DNA from: Pseudomonas citronellolis
Lineage (GTDB): Bacteria > Pseudomonadota > Gammaproteobacteria > Pseudomonadales > Pseudomonadaceae
DNA length: 64,000 bases
NCBI RefSeq assembly: GCF_900112375.1
Contig: NZ_FOLS01000021.1
Coordinates: forward strand, 62,001-126,000
Direction of reading: 5' to 3'
The notes under the pieces are model-generated. The model was given only the letters and a program-made list of their open reading frames with translations. It was not told the origin of the DNA and made no database searches. This document shows, piece after piece, positions 35,171-44,083 of this stretch; within the stretch, counting starts at the first letter, position 1; each line of letters begins with the position of its first letter. Position numbers and translations under genes: made by a program.

Positions 35171-35442
35171 ATCGCGGACGGAGTCCGCTCCTACGAGAAG
35201 CCGTGCCTGTCCGTACGGTAGGACTGCGCCGAGGTGCTTTTCGTAGGATGGGTTGAGCTTGCGAAACCCATCGGACCATGGCGATGGGTTTGCCGGAAGG
35301 TGTAGGAGCGGACTTGTCCGCGATAGCCGGAGGTTCCGGCGCGATTCGCGGATGAGATCCGCTCCTACACAGCCCCACCTGCGCCATTCCCCTGTAGGAG
35401 CGCGCCCTGCGCGCGAAATCGCGGGCAGGGCCCGCTCCTACA
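35171..35442. repeat. Chain of REP hairpins with modular linkers
   Basis: In order: 35171-35197 GCGGACGGAGTCCGC hairpin; 35243-35288 GTAGGATGGGTTGAG unit; 35302-35325 GGAGCGGACTTGTCCGC; 35346-35369 GCGGATGAGATCCGC; 35393-35442 50-bp palindrome. The segment 35302-35369 matches 22763-22828 inverted, and 35340-35442 matches 11931-12037 inverted. The 320-bp gap 35145-35464 contains no gene. Confidence 0.82.
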
Positions 35443-35464
35443 GTTGTCGTGAGGCACGGAGTTT

Positions 35465-36466
35465 CTAGGCGTCGCGGTTGCGCAAGCCGATCAGGCGGCG
35501 CAGCAGCGGGCGTCCGGCCATGATGGCGAACACCGGCGCGCCCGCCACCAGGTAGAAGTAGTAGGTCACCACCCGCCAGACCAGAATGGCCGCCGCCGCA
35601 GTCGGCTTGCCCACCAGCGGGCTGAGCATCGCCAGCGAGGTCAGCTCGGTGCCGCCGGCGCCGCCCGGCAGCAGGGTGGCCAGGCCGGCGGCCAGGGACA
35701 GCAGCTGGATCAGGAAGGTCCAGGCCCAGTGCAGTTCCACGCCCATGGCCTGGAGGATCAGGTAGAGCACCGAGAAGCGCAGCAGCCAGTGGCTGCTGGT
35801 GAGCAGGAACACCAGCGCCAGGCGCCGGCGTGGCTGCTTGAGGCTGGTGGCGATGCTGTCGCGAAAGTGCAGCAGCTTGCGCGCCCAGTGCAGGCGCCGC
35901 CGCGGCTTGACGCCCAGGCGCGCCAGCAGGCGGCCGTTGGCGCGGATCACCCGGCGCTGGAAGCGCGCCAGCAGCACCACGCCGAACAGGATGCCGCCCA
36001 GCAGCACGGCGCTGACCAGCAGCGAGGATTCCAGGTTCGGGCTGAGGCTGTGGGACAGCGTGTAGCACAGCACTACCAGCAGCGCCGTGAGGAAGAACAG
36101 CAGGTCGCTCAACTGGTCGACGGCGAAGATCGCGCTGCTCTGCGCCGGGCGCAGGCCGCGGCGGGCCAGCAGGGCCATCAGCGTCAGCGGCGCGCCGCTG
36201 CCGCCGGGGGTGGCGTAGAAGGCGAACTCCGAGGCCATGATGATGCCGATCGACTGCCGCTGGCTCAGCGGCCCGGCGCGGCCGGCAAGCAGCACGCGCA
36301 GCTTCTGGGCGTTGATCAGCCAGCACAGCAGGATCATGCCGAGCAACAGCAGCAGGTTGTCCAGCGGGAAGCTCGCCAGTTGCTCGAGCATCGGCCGGCC
36401 GCCCAGCACCAGCGGCACCAGCGAGGCGCCGAGCAGGGCGATCAGCAGCCACCAGGCGCGGCTCAT
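35465..36466 (-). CDS. LPG-synthase TM-like (UPF0104) integral membrane protein
   Basis: 333 aa with about eight TM segments. Conserved UPF0104 features: EFAFYATPGGSGAPLTL after TM3 (about 80-96) and LLPGGAGGTELTSLAML near 265-280, two half-symmetric GG loops typical of the lysylphosphatidylglycerol synthase/flippase-like family. Substrate is unknown; no synthetase domain is attached, so it would be a stand-alone transporter-like protein. 210 bp downstream of uraA on the same strand. Confidence 0.85.
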   Translation of the reverse strand: MSRAWWLLIALLGASLVPLVLGGRPMLEQLASFPLDNLLLLLGMILLCWLINAQKLRVLLAGRAGPLSQRQSIGIIMASEFAFYATPGGSGAPLTLMALLARRGLRPAQSSAIFAVDQLSDLLFFLTALLVVLCYTLSHSLSPNLESSLLVSAVLLGGILFGVVLLARFQRRVIRANGRLLARLGVKPRRRLHWARKLLHFRDSIATSLKQPRRRLALVFLLTSSHWLLRFSVLYLILQAMGVELHWAWTFLIQLLSLAAGLATLLPGGAGGTELTSLAMLSPLVGKPTAAAAILVWRVVTYYFYLVAGAPVFAIMAGRPLLRRLIGLRNRDA

Positions 36467-36640
36467 GGCCGGGCCTCGCGGCGGGTGGGGCGCGCTCCGT
36501 TCAGCTCGGGGCGCGGGGTGTTGCGGCAGACGGAAATGACATTTACCTCCGGGACTGTGCGCTTCCCTCTTCTGTGGACTACCGCTTCGGGCTGGCGTTC
36601 GCAGTCGCTGAGGGGAGTCTACGGCAGCCTCGGCAGTGGC

Positions 36641-36667
36641 GCCCCGGTCCTTTCGTCGGTCCGGGGC
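36641..36667 (-). terminator. Weak terminator-like hairpin after uraA
   Basis: CCCCGGTCC..GGTCCGGGG stem (8 of 9 pairs) just after the uraA stop, without a good T-run. The 210-bp gap otherwise shows nothing clear. Confidence 0.3.
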
Positions 36668-36676
36668 ATCCGGGGC

Positions 36677-37966
36677 TCACGGGTGTTCGGTTTCCTTGGC
36701 GCCTTCCTCCAGCGCCTTGTTCTGCCAGCCTTCCTCGCCGGGCAGGATCAGGTTCAGGACGATGGCGACGATGGCGCACAGGGCGATGCCCTTCAGGCCG
36801 AAGTCGTCCGGGCCGGTGCCCGAGCCGATCAGCACGCCGCCGATGCCGAACACCAGGGTCACCGAGACGATGCACAGGTTGCGCGCCTGGGACAGGTCGA
36901 CCTTGTGGCGGATCAGGGTGTTCATGCCCACCGAGGCGATGGTGCCGAACAGCAGGCAGAGGATGCCGCCCATCACCGGCACCGGGATGCTCTGCAGGAT
37001 GGCGCCGAACTTGCCGACGAAGGCCAGGCCGATGGCGAACGCCGCCGCCCAGGTCATGATCTTCGGGTTGTAGTTCTTGGTCAGCATCACCGCGCCGGTG
37101 ACTTCGGCGTAGGTGGTGTTCGGCGGGCCGCCGAACAGGCCGGCGGCGGAGGTGGCGATGCCGTCGCCCAGCAGGGTGCGGTGCAGGCCCGGGGTCTTCA
37201 GGTAGTTCTTGCCGGTCACCCCGCCCACGGCGATCACCCCGCCGATGTGCTCGATGGCCGGGGCCAGGGCCACCGGGACGATGAATAGGATGGCCTGCCA
37301 GTTGAACTCCGGCGCGGTGAACTTCGGCAGCTCCAGCCAGGGCGCGGCGACGATCTTGGCCACGTCGACCACGCCGAACATGAAGGCCAGCGCATAGCCC
37401 ACCAGCACGCCGCTGATGATCGGCACCAGGCGCAGCATGCCCTTGCCGAACACGGCGACTATCAGGGTGGTGATCAGCGCCGGCATGGAGATCAGCATGG
37501 CGGTGCGGTAGGGGATCAGCTCGGTGCCGTCGCCGGCCTTGCCCATGGCCATGTTGGCGGCGATGGGGGCCATGGCCAGGCCGATGGAGATGATCACCGG
37601 GCCGATCACCACCGGCGGCAGCAGGCGGTCGATGAAGGCGGTGCCCTTGATCTTCACCGCCAGGCCCAGGAAGGTGTAGACGAAGCCGGCGGCGACCACC
37701 CCGCCCATGGTCGCGGCCAGGCCGAACTGGCCCTTGGCGAGGATGATCGGGGTGATGAAGGCGAAGCTGGAGGCCAGGAACACCGGCACCTGGCGCCCGG
37801 TCACCAGCTGGAACATGAGGGTGCCGAAGCCGGCGGTGAACAGCGCCACGTTCGGGTCCAGGCCGGTGATCAGCGGCATCAGCACCAGGGCGCCGAAGGC
37901 GACGAAGAGCATCTGCGCGCCGGCGATGACCTGGCGCCACAGCGGGTCATGGAATTCGTCGGCCAT
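36677..37966 (-). CDS. uraA: Uracil permease (nucleobase:cation symporter 2)
   Basis: 429 aa, about 14 TM segments. NCS2 family core residues are visible in EHIGGVIAVGGVTGK (TM8 region, Glu-His) and GGPPNTTYAEVTGAVMLTKNYNP (TM10 region), as in UraA, with VTGRQVPVFLASSFAFITP in TM3. Imports uracil with protons. Placed 3 bp after upp on the same strand, so the pair forms a uracil salvage operon (uptake then conversion to UMP). Confidence 0.94.
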   Translation of the reverse strand: MADEFHDPLWRQVIAGAQMLFVAFGALVLMPLITGLDPNVALFTAGFGTLMFQLVTGRQVPVFLASSFAFITPIILAKGQFGLAATMGGVVAAGFVYTFLGLAVKIKGTAFIDRLLPPVVIGPVIISIGLAMAPIAANMAMGKAGDGTELIPYRTAMLISMPALITTLIVAVFGKGMLRLVPIISGVLVGYALAFMFGVVDVAKIVAAPWLELPKFTAPEFNWQAILFIVPVALAPAIEHIGGVIAVGGVTGKNYLKTPGLHRTLLGDGIATSAAGLFGGPPNTTYAEVTGAVMLTKNYNPKIMTWAAAFAIGLAFVGKFGAILQSIPVPVMGGILCLLFGTIASVGMNTLIRHKVDLSQARNLCIVSVTLVFGIGGVLIGSGTGPDDFGLKGIALCAIVAIVLNLILPGEEGWQNKALEEGAKETEHP

Positions 37967-37969
37967 GGA

Positions 37970-38608
37970 TCAGTTTTCCTTCTGCTTGGTGCCGAAGATC
38001 TTGTCGCCGGCATCGCCCAGGCCGGGGATGATGTAGCCGTTCTCGTTCAGCCCCTGATCGATCGAGGCGGTATAGATGATGACGTCCGGGTGCGCCTCGG
38101 CCACCGCCTTGATGCCCTCGGGCGCGGCCACCAGCACCATGGCGCGGATTTCCCTGCAGCCGGCCTTCTTCAGCAGGTCGATGGTGGCGACCATGGAGCC
38201 GCCGGTGGCCAGCATCGGGTCGATGATCAGCGAGCGGCGCTCGGCGATGTCCGGCGCCAGCTTCTCCAGGTAGGTGTGCGCCTGCAGCGTCTCTTCGTTG
38301 CGTGCCACGCCCACGGCGCTGACCTTGGCCCCGGGGATCAGGCTGAGCACGCCGTCGAGCATGCCGATGCCGGCGCGCAGGATGGGCACCACGGTGATCT
38401 TCTTGCCGGCGATCTTCTCCACCTGCACCGAGCCGGCCCAGCCGGGGATCTCGTAGTTCTCCAGCGGCAGGTCGGCGGTCGCTTCGTAGGTCAGCAGGGC
38501 GCCCACTTCCTGGGCCAGCTCGCGGAAATTCTTGGTGCTGATATCGTGGCGGCGCATCAGTCCGATCTTGTGGCGGATCAGGGGATGGCGAATCTCGTGC
38601 ACGGGCAT
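37970..38608 (-). CDS. upp: Uracil phosphoribosyltransferase
   Basis: 212 aa from ATG 38608 (GGAGACCCC upstream). Makes UMP from uracil and PRPP. PRPP loop [13 protein letters not shown] (about 126-138), uracil-binding [18 protein letters not shown] at the C-terminus, and the N-terminal [12 protein letters not shown] motif. First gene of the upp-uraA operon, divergent from hpt. Confidence 0.96.
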   Translation of the reverse strand: MPVHEIRHPLIRHKIGLMRRHDISTKNFRELAQEVGALLTYEATADLPLENYEIPGWAGSVQVEKIAGKKITVVPILRAGIGMLDGVLSLIPGAKVSAVGVARNEETLQAHTYLEKLAPDIAERRSLIIDPMLATGGSMVATIDLLKKAGCREIRAMVLVAAPEGIKAVAEAHPDVIIYTASIDQGLNENGYIIPGLGDAGDKIFGTKQKEN

Positions 38609-38824
38609 GGACGGGGTCTCCGGGAGGGGGCTGGCAAAAAATTGCGGTAGCGTAAAGCATCTTAGGGGCAGTTGGCAGTCGGTGCGCGACAAATAGCCGC
38701 CGGCCGCCCACTGCCGGAACCCGCCTGGCCTGGCGCGGGATTGTCGGCGACTTTCGTCCGCCGGTACTTGCTCCAGGGCAGAGGGATGGGTACCTTTGCG
38801 CACTTTTTCCGGGAGAGCCCGCCA

Positions 38825-39382
38825 ATGTCCGTCGATCTCGCGCACATCCGCCAAGTCATGGCCGAAGCCGATTGCCTGTACAACGACGCCGAAGTGGACG
38901 CCGCCATCGGCCGCGTCGCCCAGGCGATCAACGCGGACCTGGCCGAGCGCAACCCGGTGGTGTTCTGCGTGATGAACGGCGGGCTGATCTTCTCCGGCAA
39001 GCTGCTGCCGAAGCTGGACTTCCCCCTGGAGCTGTCCTACCTGCACGCCACCCGCTACCGCAACGAGACCACCGGCGGCGAGCTGTTCTGGAAGGCCAAG
39101 CCGGAAATCTCCTTCATCGACCGCGACGTGCTGATCGTCGACGACATTCTCGACGAAGGGCACACCCTCTCGGCGATCATCGACTTCTGCCGTCACGCCG
39201 GCGCCCGCGAAGTGCACACCGCGGTGCTGATCGACAAGGACCACGACCGCAAGGCGCGCCCGGACCTGAAGGCCAACTACGTCGGCCTGTCCTGCGTGGA
39301 CCGCTACATCTTCGGCTACGGCATGGACTACAAGGGCTACTGGCGCAACGCCCCGGGCATCTTCGCCGTCAAGGGCCTCTGA
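38825..39382 (+). CDS. hpt: Hypoxanthine-guanine phosphoribosyltransferase
   Basis: 185 aa from ATG 38825; the frame is open to 38672 but without a ribosome site. Salvages hypoxanthine/guanine with PRPP. PRPP motif [14 protein letters not shown] (about 100-113), flexible-loop region [15 protein letters not shown] and the purine-binding [17 protein letters not shown]. Divergent from upp, 3 bp before the cupin gene. A short HGPRT of the hypoxanthine-preferring type; exact base preference not decidable. Confidence 0.92.
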   Translation: MSVDLAHIRQVMAEADCLYNDAEVDAAIGRVAQAINADLAERNPVVFCVMNGGLIFSGKLLPKLDFPLELSYLHATRYRNETTGGELFWKAKPEISFIDRDVLIVDDILDEGHTLSAIIDFCRHAGAREVHTAVLIDKDHDRKARPDLKANYVGLSCVDRYIFGYGMDYKGYWRNAPGIFAVKGL

Positions 39383-39385
39383 GCC

Positions 39386-39862
39386 ATGGCCGGGCCGCGT
39401 TTCCTCGACCAGGCCCTGTTCGCCGGGCTGGCCGGGCAGGCGGCCGCCAGCCCACGCCGCCGCCAGCACCACAACCTGCACGCGATGGAAGAGCCCTGCC
39501 ATCGCCTGCTCAATGCGCTGCAGCCGGATACCTACGTGCAGCCGCACTGCCACCGCAGTCCCGATAAGGCCGAGAGCATCATCGTGCTCAAGGGGCGCCT
39601 GGGCCTGCTGATCTTCTCCGAGGCCGGCGAACTGCTCGCCACCCGCGAGCTGTCGCCCGAAGGCGATTGCCCTGGCGTGGACCTGCCGCCGGGCACCTTC
39701 CACGCCCTGGTGGCGCTGGCGCCGGACAGCCTGATGTTCGAATGCAAGGCCGGCCCCTACCAGGCCCTGGCCGACGACGAACGCGGCGCCTGGGCCCCGC
39801 GCGAGGGTGAGCCCGGCGCGGCTGAATACCTGGCCTGGATGCGGGCGCAGTTCCCCGCCTGA
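39386..39862 (+). CDS. WbuC-family cupin metalloprotein
   Basis: 158 aa. Conserved WbuC features: [41 protein letters not shown] (metal-binding His pair and Glu) and [10 protein letters not shown]. WbuC-type cupins sit near O-antigen or nucleotide-sugar genes in other bacteria, but here the gene is 3 bp behind hpt and clearly co-transcribed, and ends at a terminator. A link to purine salvage is unexplained. Confidence 0.85.
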   Translation: MAGPRFLDQALFAGLAGQAAASPRRRQHHNLHAMEEPCHRLLNALQPDTYVQPHCHRSPDKAESIIVLKGRLGLLIFSEAGELLATRELSPEGDCPGVDLPPGTFHALVALAPDSLMFECKAGPYQALADDERGAWAPREGEPGAAEYLAWMRAQFPA

Positions 39863-39863
39863 A

Positions 39864-39885
39864 CCCCGCGTGATGCGGGGCTTTT
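39864..39885 (+). terminator. Terminator of hpt-cupin operon
   Basis: CCCCGC-GTGAT-GCGGGGCTTTT, one base after the cupin stop; it merges directly into the REP pair that follows. Confidence 0.8.
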
Positions 39886-39886
39886 C

Positions 39887-39954
39887 GTAGGAGCGAGCTT
39901 GCTCGCGAACGAACCCTCGCCGCGGAATCCGTTCGCGAGCAAGCTCGCTCCTAC
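39887..39954. repeat. Inverted pair of GTAGGAGCGAGCTTGCTCGC repeats
   Basis: Arms 39887-39909 and 39931-39954. Directly followed by an AT-rich, GATGTATGCATGCATCGAT-containing stretch (39955-40000) upstream of the aldehyde dehydrogenase. Confidence 0.85.
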
Positions 39955-40055
39955 ACATCTATATACGTCGATGTATGCATGCATCGATATGCATTTTTGC
40001 CGATCCATCCCCCGCCTATCCTGCCGGCCTCGCTGAAACCACCTCCGAGGTCACC

Positions 40056-41480
40056 ATGCGCACCCAGCTCTATATCGACGGCCAATGGCGCGACGCCGCC
40101 AGCGGCGCCACCCTGCAGCCGATCAACCCGGCCACCCGCGAACCGCTGGAGGCGGTGGCCGCCGCCGGCGCTGCCGAGGTCGACCTGGCCGTGGCCGCCG
40201 CTCGCCGTGCCTTCGCTGGTTGGCGCGAGACCACCGGCGCCGAGCGCGCGCAGTATCTGCGCGGTTTCGCCGAGCAGTTGGAAGCCCGTCGTGAAACCCT
40301 GGTCGAACTACAGATGCGCGCCAGCGGCAAGCCGCGCCTGGAGGCGGAGATCGACATCGGCGACGCCATCGCCACCTTCGCCTACTACGCCGAGCTGGCC
40401 GCAGGCCTGGATGCGCGGCAGAACGCCGAGGTGGCGCTGCCCGACGCCGGCTTCCGCTCGCAGACGCGCTTCGAGCCGGTGGGCGTGGCCGGGCTGATCG
40501 TGCCGTGGAACTTCCCCCTGGTGACCAGCGCCTGGAAGGTCGCGCCGGCCCTGGCCGCCGGCTGCACCGTGGTGCTCAAGCCGTCGGAGATCACCCCGCT
40601 GATCGAACTGGTGCTCGGTGAAGTCGCCGACGCCATCGGCCTGCCCGCCGGCGTGCTGAACCTGGTGCCGGGCCTGGCCGACGCCGGCGCCGCCATCAGC
40701 AGCCACCCCGGCATCGACAAGCTGTCCTTCACCGGCAGCAACGCCGTGGGCCGCAAGGTCATGCAGGCCGCCGCCGCGCGCACCCAGCCGGTGGGCCTGG
40801 AACTGGGTGGCAAGTCGCCGATCCTGGTGTTCGCCGACAGCGACCTGGACGATGCCGTGCAGTGGATCATCGCCGGCGTGTACTGGAACGCCGGGCAGAT
40901 GTGCTCGGCCACCTCGCGCCTGCTGGTGGAGGAAGGCGTCGCCGATGACCTGCTGGCGCGCCTGAAGGCGGCCGTCGAGGCGCTGCGCGTCGGCGATCCG
41001 CTGGCCGGCGAGATCGACATGGGGCCGATGACCAGCCAAGCGCAGTACCGCAAGGTGCTGGACTACTTCGCCATCGCCCGCGACGAAGGCTTGGCCTGCC
41101 TCACCGGCGGCGAGGCAGGGGAGGGCTGGTGCATCCGCCCGACCGTCTACGTCGACGTGCCGGAAGACAGCCGCCTGTGGCGCGAGGAAATCTTCGGACC
41201 GGTGCTCTGCGTGCGCCGCTTCAGCGATGAGGCCGATGCGCTGCGCCAGGCCAACGACTGCGACTTCGCCCTGGCAGCCACCGTGGTCAGCGCCGACCTG
41301 GCGCGCGCCCAGCGCGTCGCCGAGCGCCTGGAGGCCGGCCACGTCTGGCTGAACTCGCCGCAGGTGGTGTTCCCGCAGACCTCCTGGGGCGGCGGCAAGG
41401 CCAGCGGCATCGGCCGCGAGCTGGGGCCGTGGGGGCTGTCGGCGTTCCTCGGCGTCAAGCACATCACCGCGCCGCGCTGA
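40056..41480 (+). CDS. Aldehyde dehydrogenase, betaine-aldehyde type
   Basis: 474 aa from ATG 40056 (CCGAGG upstream). NAD(P)-dependent. PWNFP with the oxyanion Asn (about N160), LELGGKSP with the general-base Glu, catalytic Cys in NAGQMCSATSR, and EEIFGPVLCV. The closest look is to betaine- or aminoaldehyde dehydrogenases; natural substrate unknown. Convergent with the LysR gene at 41589, separated only by a repeat pair. It is a different subfamily from the aldehyde dehydrogenase at 5188. Confidence 0.9.
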   Translation: MRTQLYIDGQWRDAASGATLQPINPATREPLEAVAAAGAAEVDLAVAAARRAFAGWRETTGAERAQYLRGFAEQLEARRETLVELQMRASGKPRLEAEIDIGDAIATFAYYAELAAGLDARQNAEVALPDAGFRSQTRFEPVGVAGLIVPWNFPLVTSAWKVAPALAAGCTVVLKPSEITPLIELVLGEVADAIGLPAGVLNLVPGLADAGAAISSHPGIDKLSFTGSNAVGRKVMQAAAARTQPVGLELGGKSPILVFADSDLDDAVQWIIAGVYWNAGQMCSATSRLLVEEGVADDLLARLKAAVEALRVGDPLAGEIDMGPMTSQAQYRKVLDYFAIARDEGLACLTGGEAGEGWCIRPTVYVDVPEDSRLWREEIFGPVLCVRRFSDEADALRQANDCDFALAATVVSADLARAQRVAERLEAGHVWLNSPQVVFPQTSWGGGKASGIGRELGPWGLSAFLGVKHITAPR

Positions 41481-41520
41481 CAGGAAGCACGGTCTTGCAG
41501 GCTGCGCCGAGGTGCTCTTC

Positions 41521-41592
41521 GTAGGATGGGTTGAGCTTGCGATACCCATCGGGCCAGGGTGATGGGTATCGCTTCGCTCAACACCATCCTAC
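41521..41592. repeat. Inverted pair of GTAGGATGGGTTGAGC repeats overlapping a stop codon
   Basis: Left unit 41521-41550 and inverted right unit 41561-41592. The right unit supplies the TAG stop codon (41589-41591, complement strand) of the LysR gene. Confidence 0.82.
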
Positions 41593-42491
41593 GACGTTAC
41601 GCCATGCACGGCGCAAAGGTCCTCCATCAGCGCCTGCAGGGCTTGGTTGTGCCCGGCATCGTCGCGCAGCAGCAGGCTGTGCTCGATGCCGTAGCCGAGC
41701 CGTTCGGCGAGCAGTGGGCGCATCTCGTCCAGGTCCACCCAGCGCTGTGCGTAGTGCGTCGGCAGGTAGCCCAGGTGGGTGCCGGCGCGCACGGCGTGCA
41801 CCACCGCTTCCATGTTGCTGGCCTGCGCCGTGCTGCGCCGTGGGTCGGCCGGCAGCTGGACGTCGGCCTGGGCGTAGCCGTACTGCACCCAGGCGCAGGC
41901 TTCCAGCTCGGCCTGGCCGGGCGCCTCGTGTCCGAACAGCGGATGGCCCCGGCCGCAGAACACCGCCACCCGTTCGCTGTACAACGGGCGATAGCGCAGG
42001 TTCGGCAATTGCCGGCTGAAGCAGGCGATGGCCAGGTGCAGTTCGCCGCCCAGCACCTGGCGTTCCAGTTCGCTGGAGGAGCCGATCGACAGCTGCAGGC
42101 GCACTTCCTGATCGCGCCGGCCGAAGCGCGCCAGGGCTTCGTGGATGCGGGCCTCGGGCAGGGTGGCGATGTTGTCCGCCAGGCCCAGGCGCAGCTCGCC
42201 CACCAGGCGCCCGGCCAGGGACTGCACCTGGTCGCGGAAGTCGCCCAGCGCGGCGAACAGCCCCTGGGCGTGCTGCAGCACCAGGGCGCCCTTGTCGGTC
42301 AGGCGGAAGCCACTCTTGCCGCGTTCGCACAGGCGGTAGCCCAGGCGCGTCTCCAGGCTGGCGATATGGGTGCTGATGGTTGATTGGCCCATGCCCAGTT
42401 CGCCCTGGGCGGCGGAAAAGCCACCGCAGCGCACCACCGTGGCGAAGATGCGCAGCAGGCGCAGGTCGAGGTCGGAAACGTTGTGCAGCAT
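41589..42491 (-). CDS. LysR-family transcriptional regulator
   Basis: 300 aa from ATG 42491 (AGAGG upstream). Helix-turn-helix at about residues 8-67 (GGFSAAQGELGMGQSTISTH, LGYRLCERGKSGFRLT), then a CysL/NhaR-like effector domain. It is not of the GcvA subtype seen at 1.6 and 4.0 kb. Convergent with the aldehyde dehydrogenase gene, which it may regulate. Its last codons (GVTS-stop) end inside a repeat element, so the C-terminus has probably been reset by that insertion. Confidence 0.88.
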   Translation of the reverse strand: MLHNVSDLDLRLLRIFATVVRCGGFSAAQGELGMGQSTISTHIASLETRLGYRLCERGKSGFRLTDKGALVLQHAQGLFAALGDFRDQVQSLAGRLVGELRLGLADNIATLPEARIHEALARFGRRDQEVRLQLSIGSSSELERQVLGGELHLAIACFSRQLPNLRYRPLYSERVAVFCGRGHPLFGHEAPGQAELEACAWVQYGYAQADVQLPADPRRSTAQASNMEAVVHAVRAGTHLGYLPTHYAQRWVDLDEMRPLLAERLGYGIEHSLLLRDDAGHNQALQALMEDLCAVHGVTS

Positions 42492-42634
42492 GGGGCCTCT
42501 GCATCCATCTGGTGGCATGTGAGTGAGCGAACGCATCGAATTTTATCAATGCTTGAAAGCCCTCACCACGTACCTGTACGAGTGCTGCCGGCCCCATGCT
42601 AGAGTGCTGGACGAGTTTTCCCGCGGGGTTCACG

Positions 42635-43120
42635 ATGACGTTGCGCCACCTGTTCTGCCTTGCCTTCCTGGCCTTCTCCGGGCCGCTGTTCGCCGCCGCT
42701 GCGCCGGTGGCCCATGCCCAGTTCCTGCCGCCGGACGACAACAACCTGCGCGGCGAGGCGCCGGAGCAGCAGCAACTGCTGCAGGTCACCGAATACAGCG
42801 TGGTGCTGGGCAACCAGCGCCAGTCCAACCAGCAGCCGATCCCGATCACCACCCCGGCGCTGCTGCGCCTGAAGGGCAAGCCGCTGAACAAGGGCGGCGC
42901 CGTGACCCAGGTGCTGATCAGCTTCGACAGCGAGGGCAAGAGCCTGAAGAAGCCCAGCTACGACGCCGCCAGCCGCACCCTGAGCCTGTCCTACCCGGCA
43001 GCGTCCTATACCCAGTTGCTCGACCTGCTGCGCCATGGCCCGGTGTACTGCCAGTTCCTCAGCTACCCCAACGGCCATGTCTGGGCCGACCTGCACAGCG
43101 GCGCCGTGCGCCTGCGTTGA
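42635..43120 (+). CDS. Exported hypothetical protein (PA4641-like)
   Basis: 161 aa from ATG 42635 with signal peptide MTLRHLFCLAFLAFSGPLFAAA. The mature part has no recognised domain; it is beta-rich with a QFLPPDDNNLRG start, a single Cys (VYCQF) and no lipobox. Conserved neighbour of the next gene and mqo in Pseudomonas as I recall. Divergent from the LysR gene. Function unknown. Confidence 0.75.
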   Translation: MTLRHLFCLAFLAFSGPLFAAAAPVAHAQFLPPDDNNLRGEAPEQQQLLQVTEYSVVLGNQRQSNQQPIPITTPALLRLKGKPLNKGGAVTQVLISFDSEGKSLKKPSYDAASRTLSLSYPAASYTQLLDLLRHGPVYCQFLSYPNGHVWADLHSGAVRLR

Positions 43121-43140
43121 GCCGGCGCCCGCCGCGGGGT

Positions 43141-43146
43141 TACACT
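43141..43146 (+). promoter_or_regulatory. Candidate -10 element upstream of the 95-aa gene
   Basis: TACACT followed by GCCCGCC, 56 bp before the ATG at 43202; same GGTnnACTGCCCG context as at 30750 and 46080. -35 not evident. Confidence 0.3.
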
Positions 43147-43201
43147 GCCCGCCTTTGATGACGGCCGGGCCGTCGACTGGTGCCGTAGAGAGAAGCGAGC
43201 G

Positions 43202-43489
43202 ATGCGTAAAGACAAGAAGCAGGTGATTGGCGAAGAGATCGGCGACGAGTCGATCAAGCTGTTCCTCGAGGTCGAACCGGCCGACGACACCCCGCCGTCG
43301 TTGCACAAGCTGATCAAGGCCTACCGCGGCCTGCGCATCGACGATTTCGAGCGCTTCGTGAAGTTCTTCGTCGAGGCCGGCTACGACCTCGGCGCCAAGG
43401 ATGCCAAGGGCCAGGACTTCATCGCGCTGATCCGCGACCAGCGCCAGGCCGAGCCCTACATCGAGGTGATCGAAGCCGCCCGCGGCTGA
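43202..43489 (+). CDS. PA4642-family small protein
   Basis: 95 aa. Conserved pseudomonad protein: charged N-terminus MRKDKKQVIGEEIGDESIKLFL, then two helical segments (LHKLIKAYRGLRIDDFERFVKFF and GQDFIALIRDQRQAEPYIEVI). No catalytic motif; possibly an adaptor or binding protein. Own promoter-like element upstream and a perfect terminator downstream, so it is a monocistronic unit. Confidence 0.82.
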   Translation: MRKDKKQVIGEEIGDESIKLFLEVEPADDTPPSLHKLIKAYRGLRIDDFERFVKFFVEAGYDLGAKDAKGQDFIALIRDQRQAEPYIEVIEAARG

Positions 43490-43506
43490 TCGGCCTTGCC
43501 GTGAAG

Positions 43507-43530
43507 AAGCCCGCCGTGTGCGGGCTTTTT
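43507..43530 (+). terminator. Rho-independent terminator
   Basis: AAGCCCGC-CGTGT-GCGGGCTTTTT, 18 bp after the 95-aa gene. Confidence 0.9.
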
Positions 43531-43542
43531 CGTGCCCGCAGG

Positions 43543-43606
43543 GTTCGCGAGCAAGCTCGCTCCTACAGGGTGGAATGCTCTTCGTAGGAGCGAGCTTGCT
43601 CGCGAA
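43543..43606. repeat. Outward-facing pair of REP arms
   Basis: GTTCGCGAGCAAGCTCGCTC at 43543 followed by GTAGGAGCGAGCTTGCTCGC at 43583: the same arms as at 12061 but in the opposite order, with a 17-bp centre. Confidence 0.82.
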
Positions 43607-43662
43607 CCCCCGCCCCCCGCCTAGACTTGCAGGTAGAACAACGACAAGGTGAGGACGCCGAC

Positions 43663-44064
43663 ATGCATGTACAGCCCTATCTGTTCTTCCATGGCCAGTG
43701 CGACGAAGCCATCGCCTTCTACCAGCAGGCCCTCGGCGCGCAGCTCAACGCGCTGATGCGCTACGAGGAGGCGCCGGGGCCGCTGCAGGTGCCCGACGGC
43801 TGGTGCGAGAAGGTCATGCATGCCAGCCTGCAGATCGGCCAGACCGAGGTGCTGATGTCCGACGGCCGCGGCGAGCACGAAGCGCCGTTCAATGGCTTTT
43901 CGCTGCACCTGGCCCTGCACAGCGTGGCCGCCGCCGAGAAGGCCTTCGCCGCGCTGGCCGAGGAGGGGCAGGTGGACATGCCGCTGGAGAAGACCTTCTG
44001 GGCGCAGCGCTTCGGCATGCTCCACGACCGCTTCGGCGTCGGCTGGATGATCAGCTGCCGCTGA
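43663..44064 (+). CDS. VOC-family (PhnB/glyoxalase-like) protein
   Basis: 133 aa from ATG 43663. Single glyoxalase/bleomycin-resistance (VOC) fold protein of the PhnB/YjdN type: YLFFHGQCDEAIAFYQQALGA, VMHASLQIGQTEVLMSD, FWAQRFGMLHDRFGVGWMI. The metal site seen in true glyoxalases is not fully evident; function unknown. Convergent with mqo, sharing a bidirectional terminator. Confidence 0.85.
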   Translation: MHVQPYLFFHGQCDEAIAFYQQALGAQLNALMRYEEAPGPLQVPDGWCEKVMHASLQIGQTEVLMSDGRGEHEAPFNGFSLHLALHSVAAAEKAFAALAEEGQVDMPLEKTFWAQRFGMLHDRFGVGWMISCR

Positions 44065-44083
44065 AACGAAGGCTGCACAAACG

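Noticed and set aside
35171..35442. CRISPR-like array
   Set aside because: Units are palindromic, alternate in orientation, differ in arm sequence and have irregular spacing; no cas genes. They are REP-type repeats.
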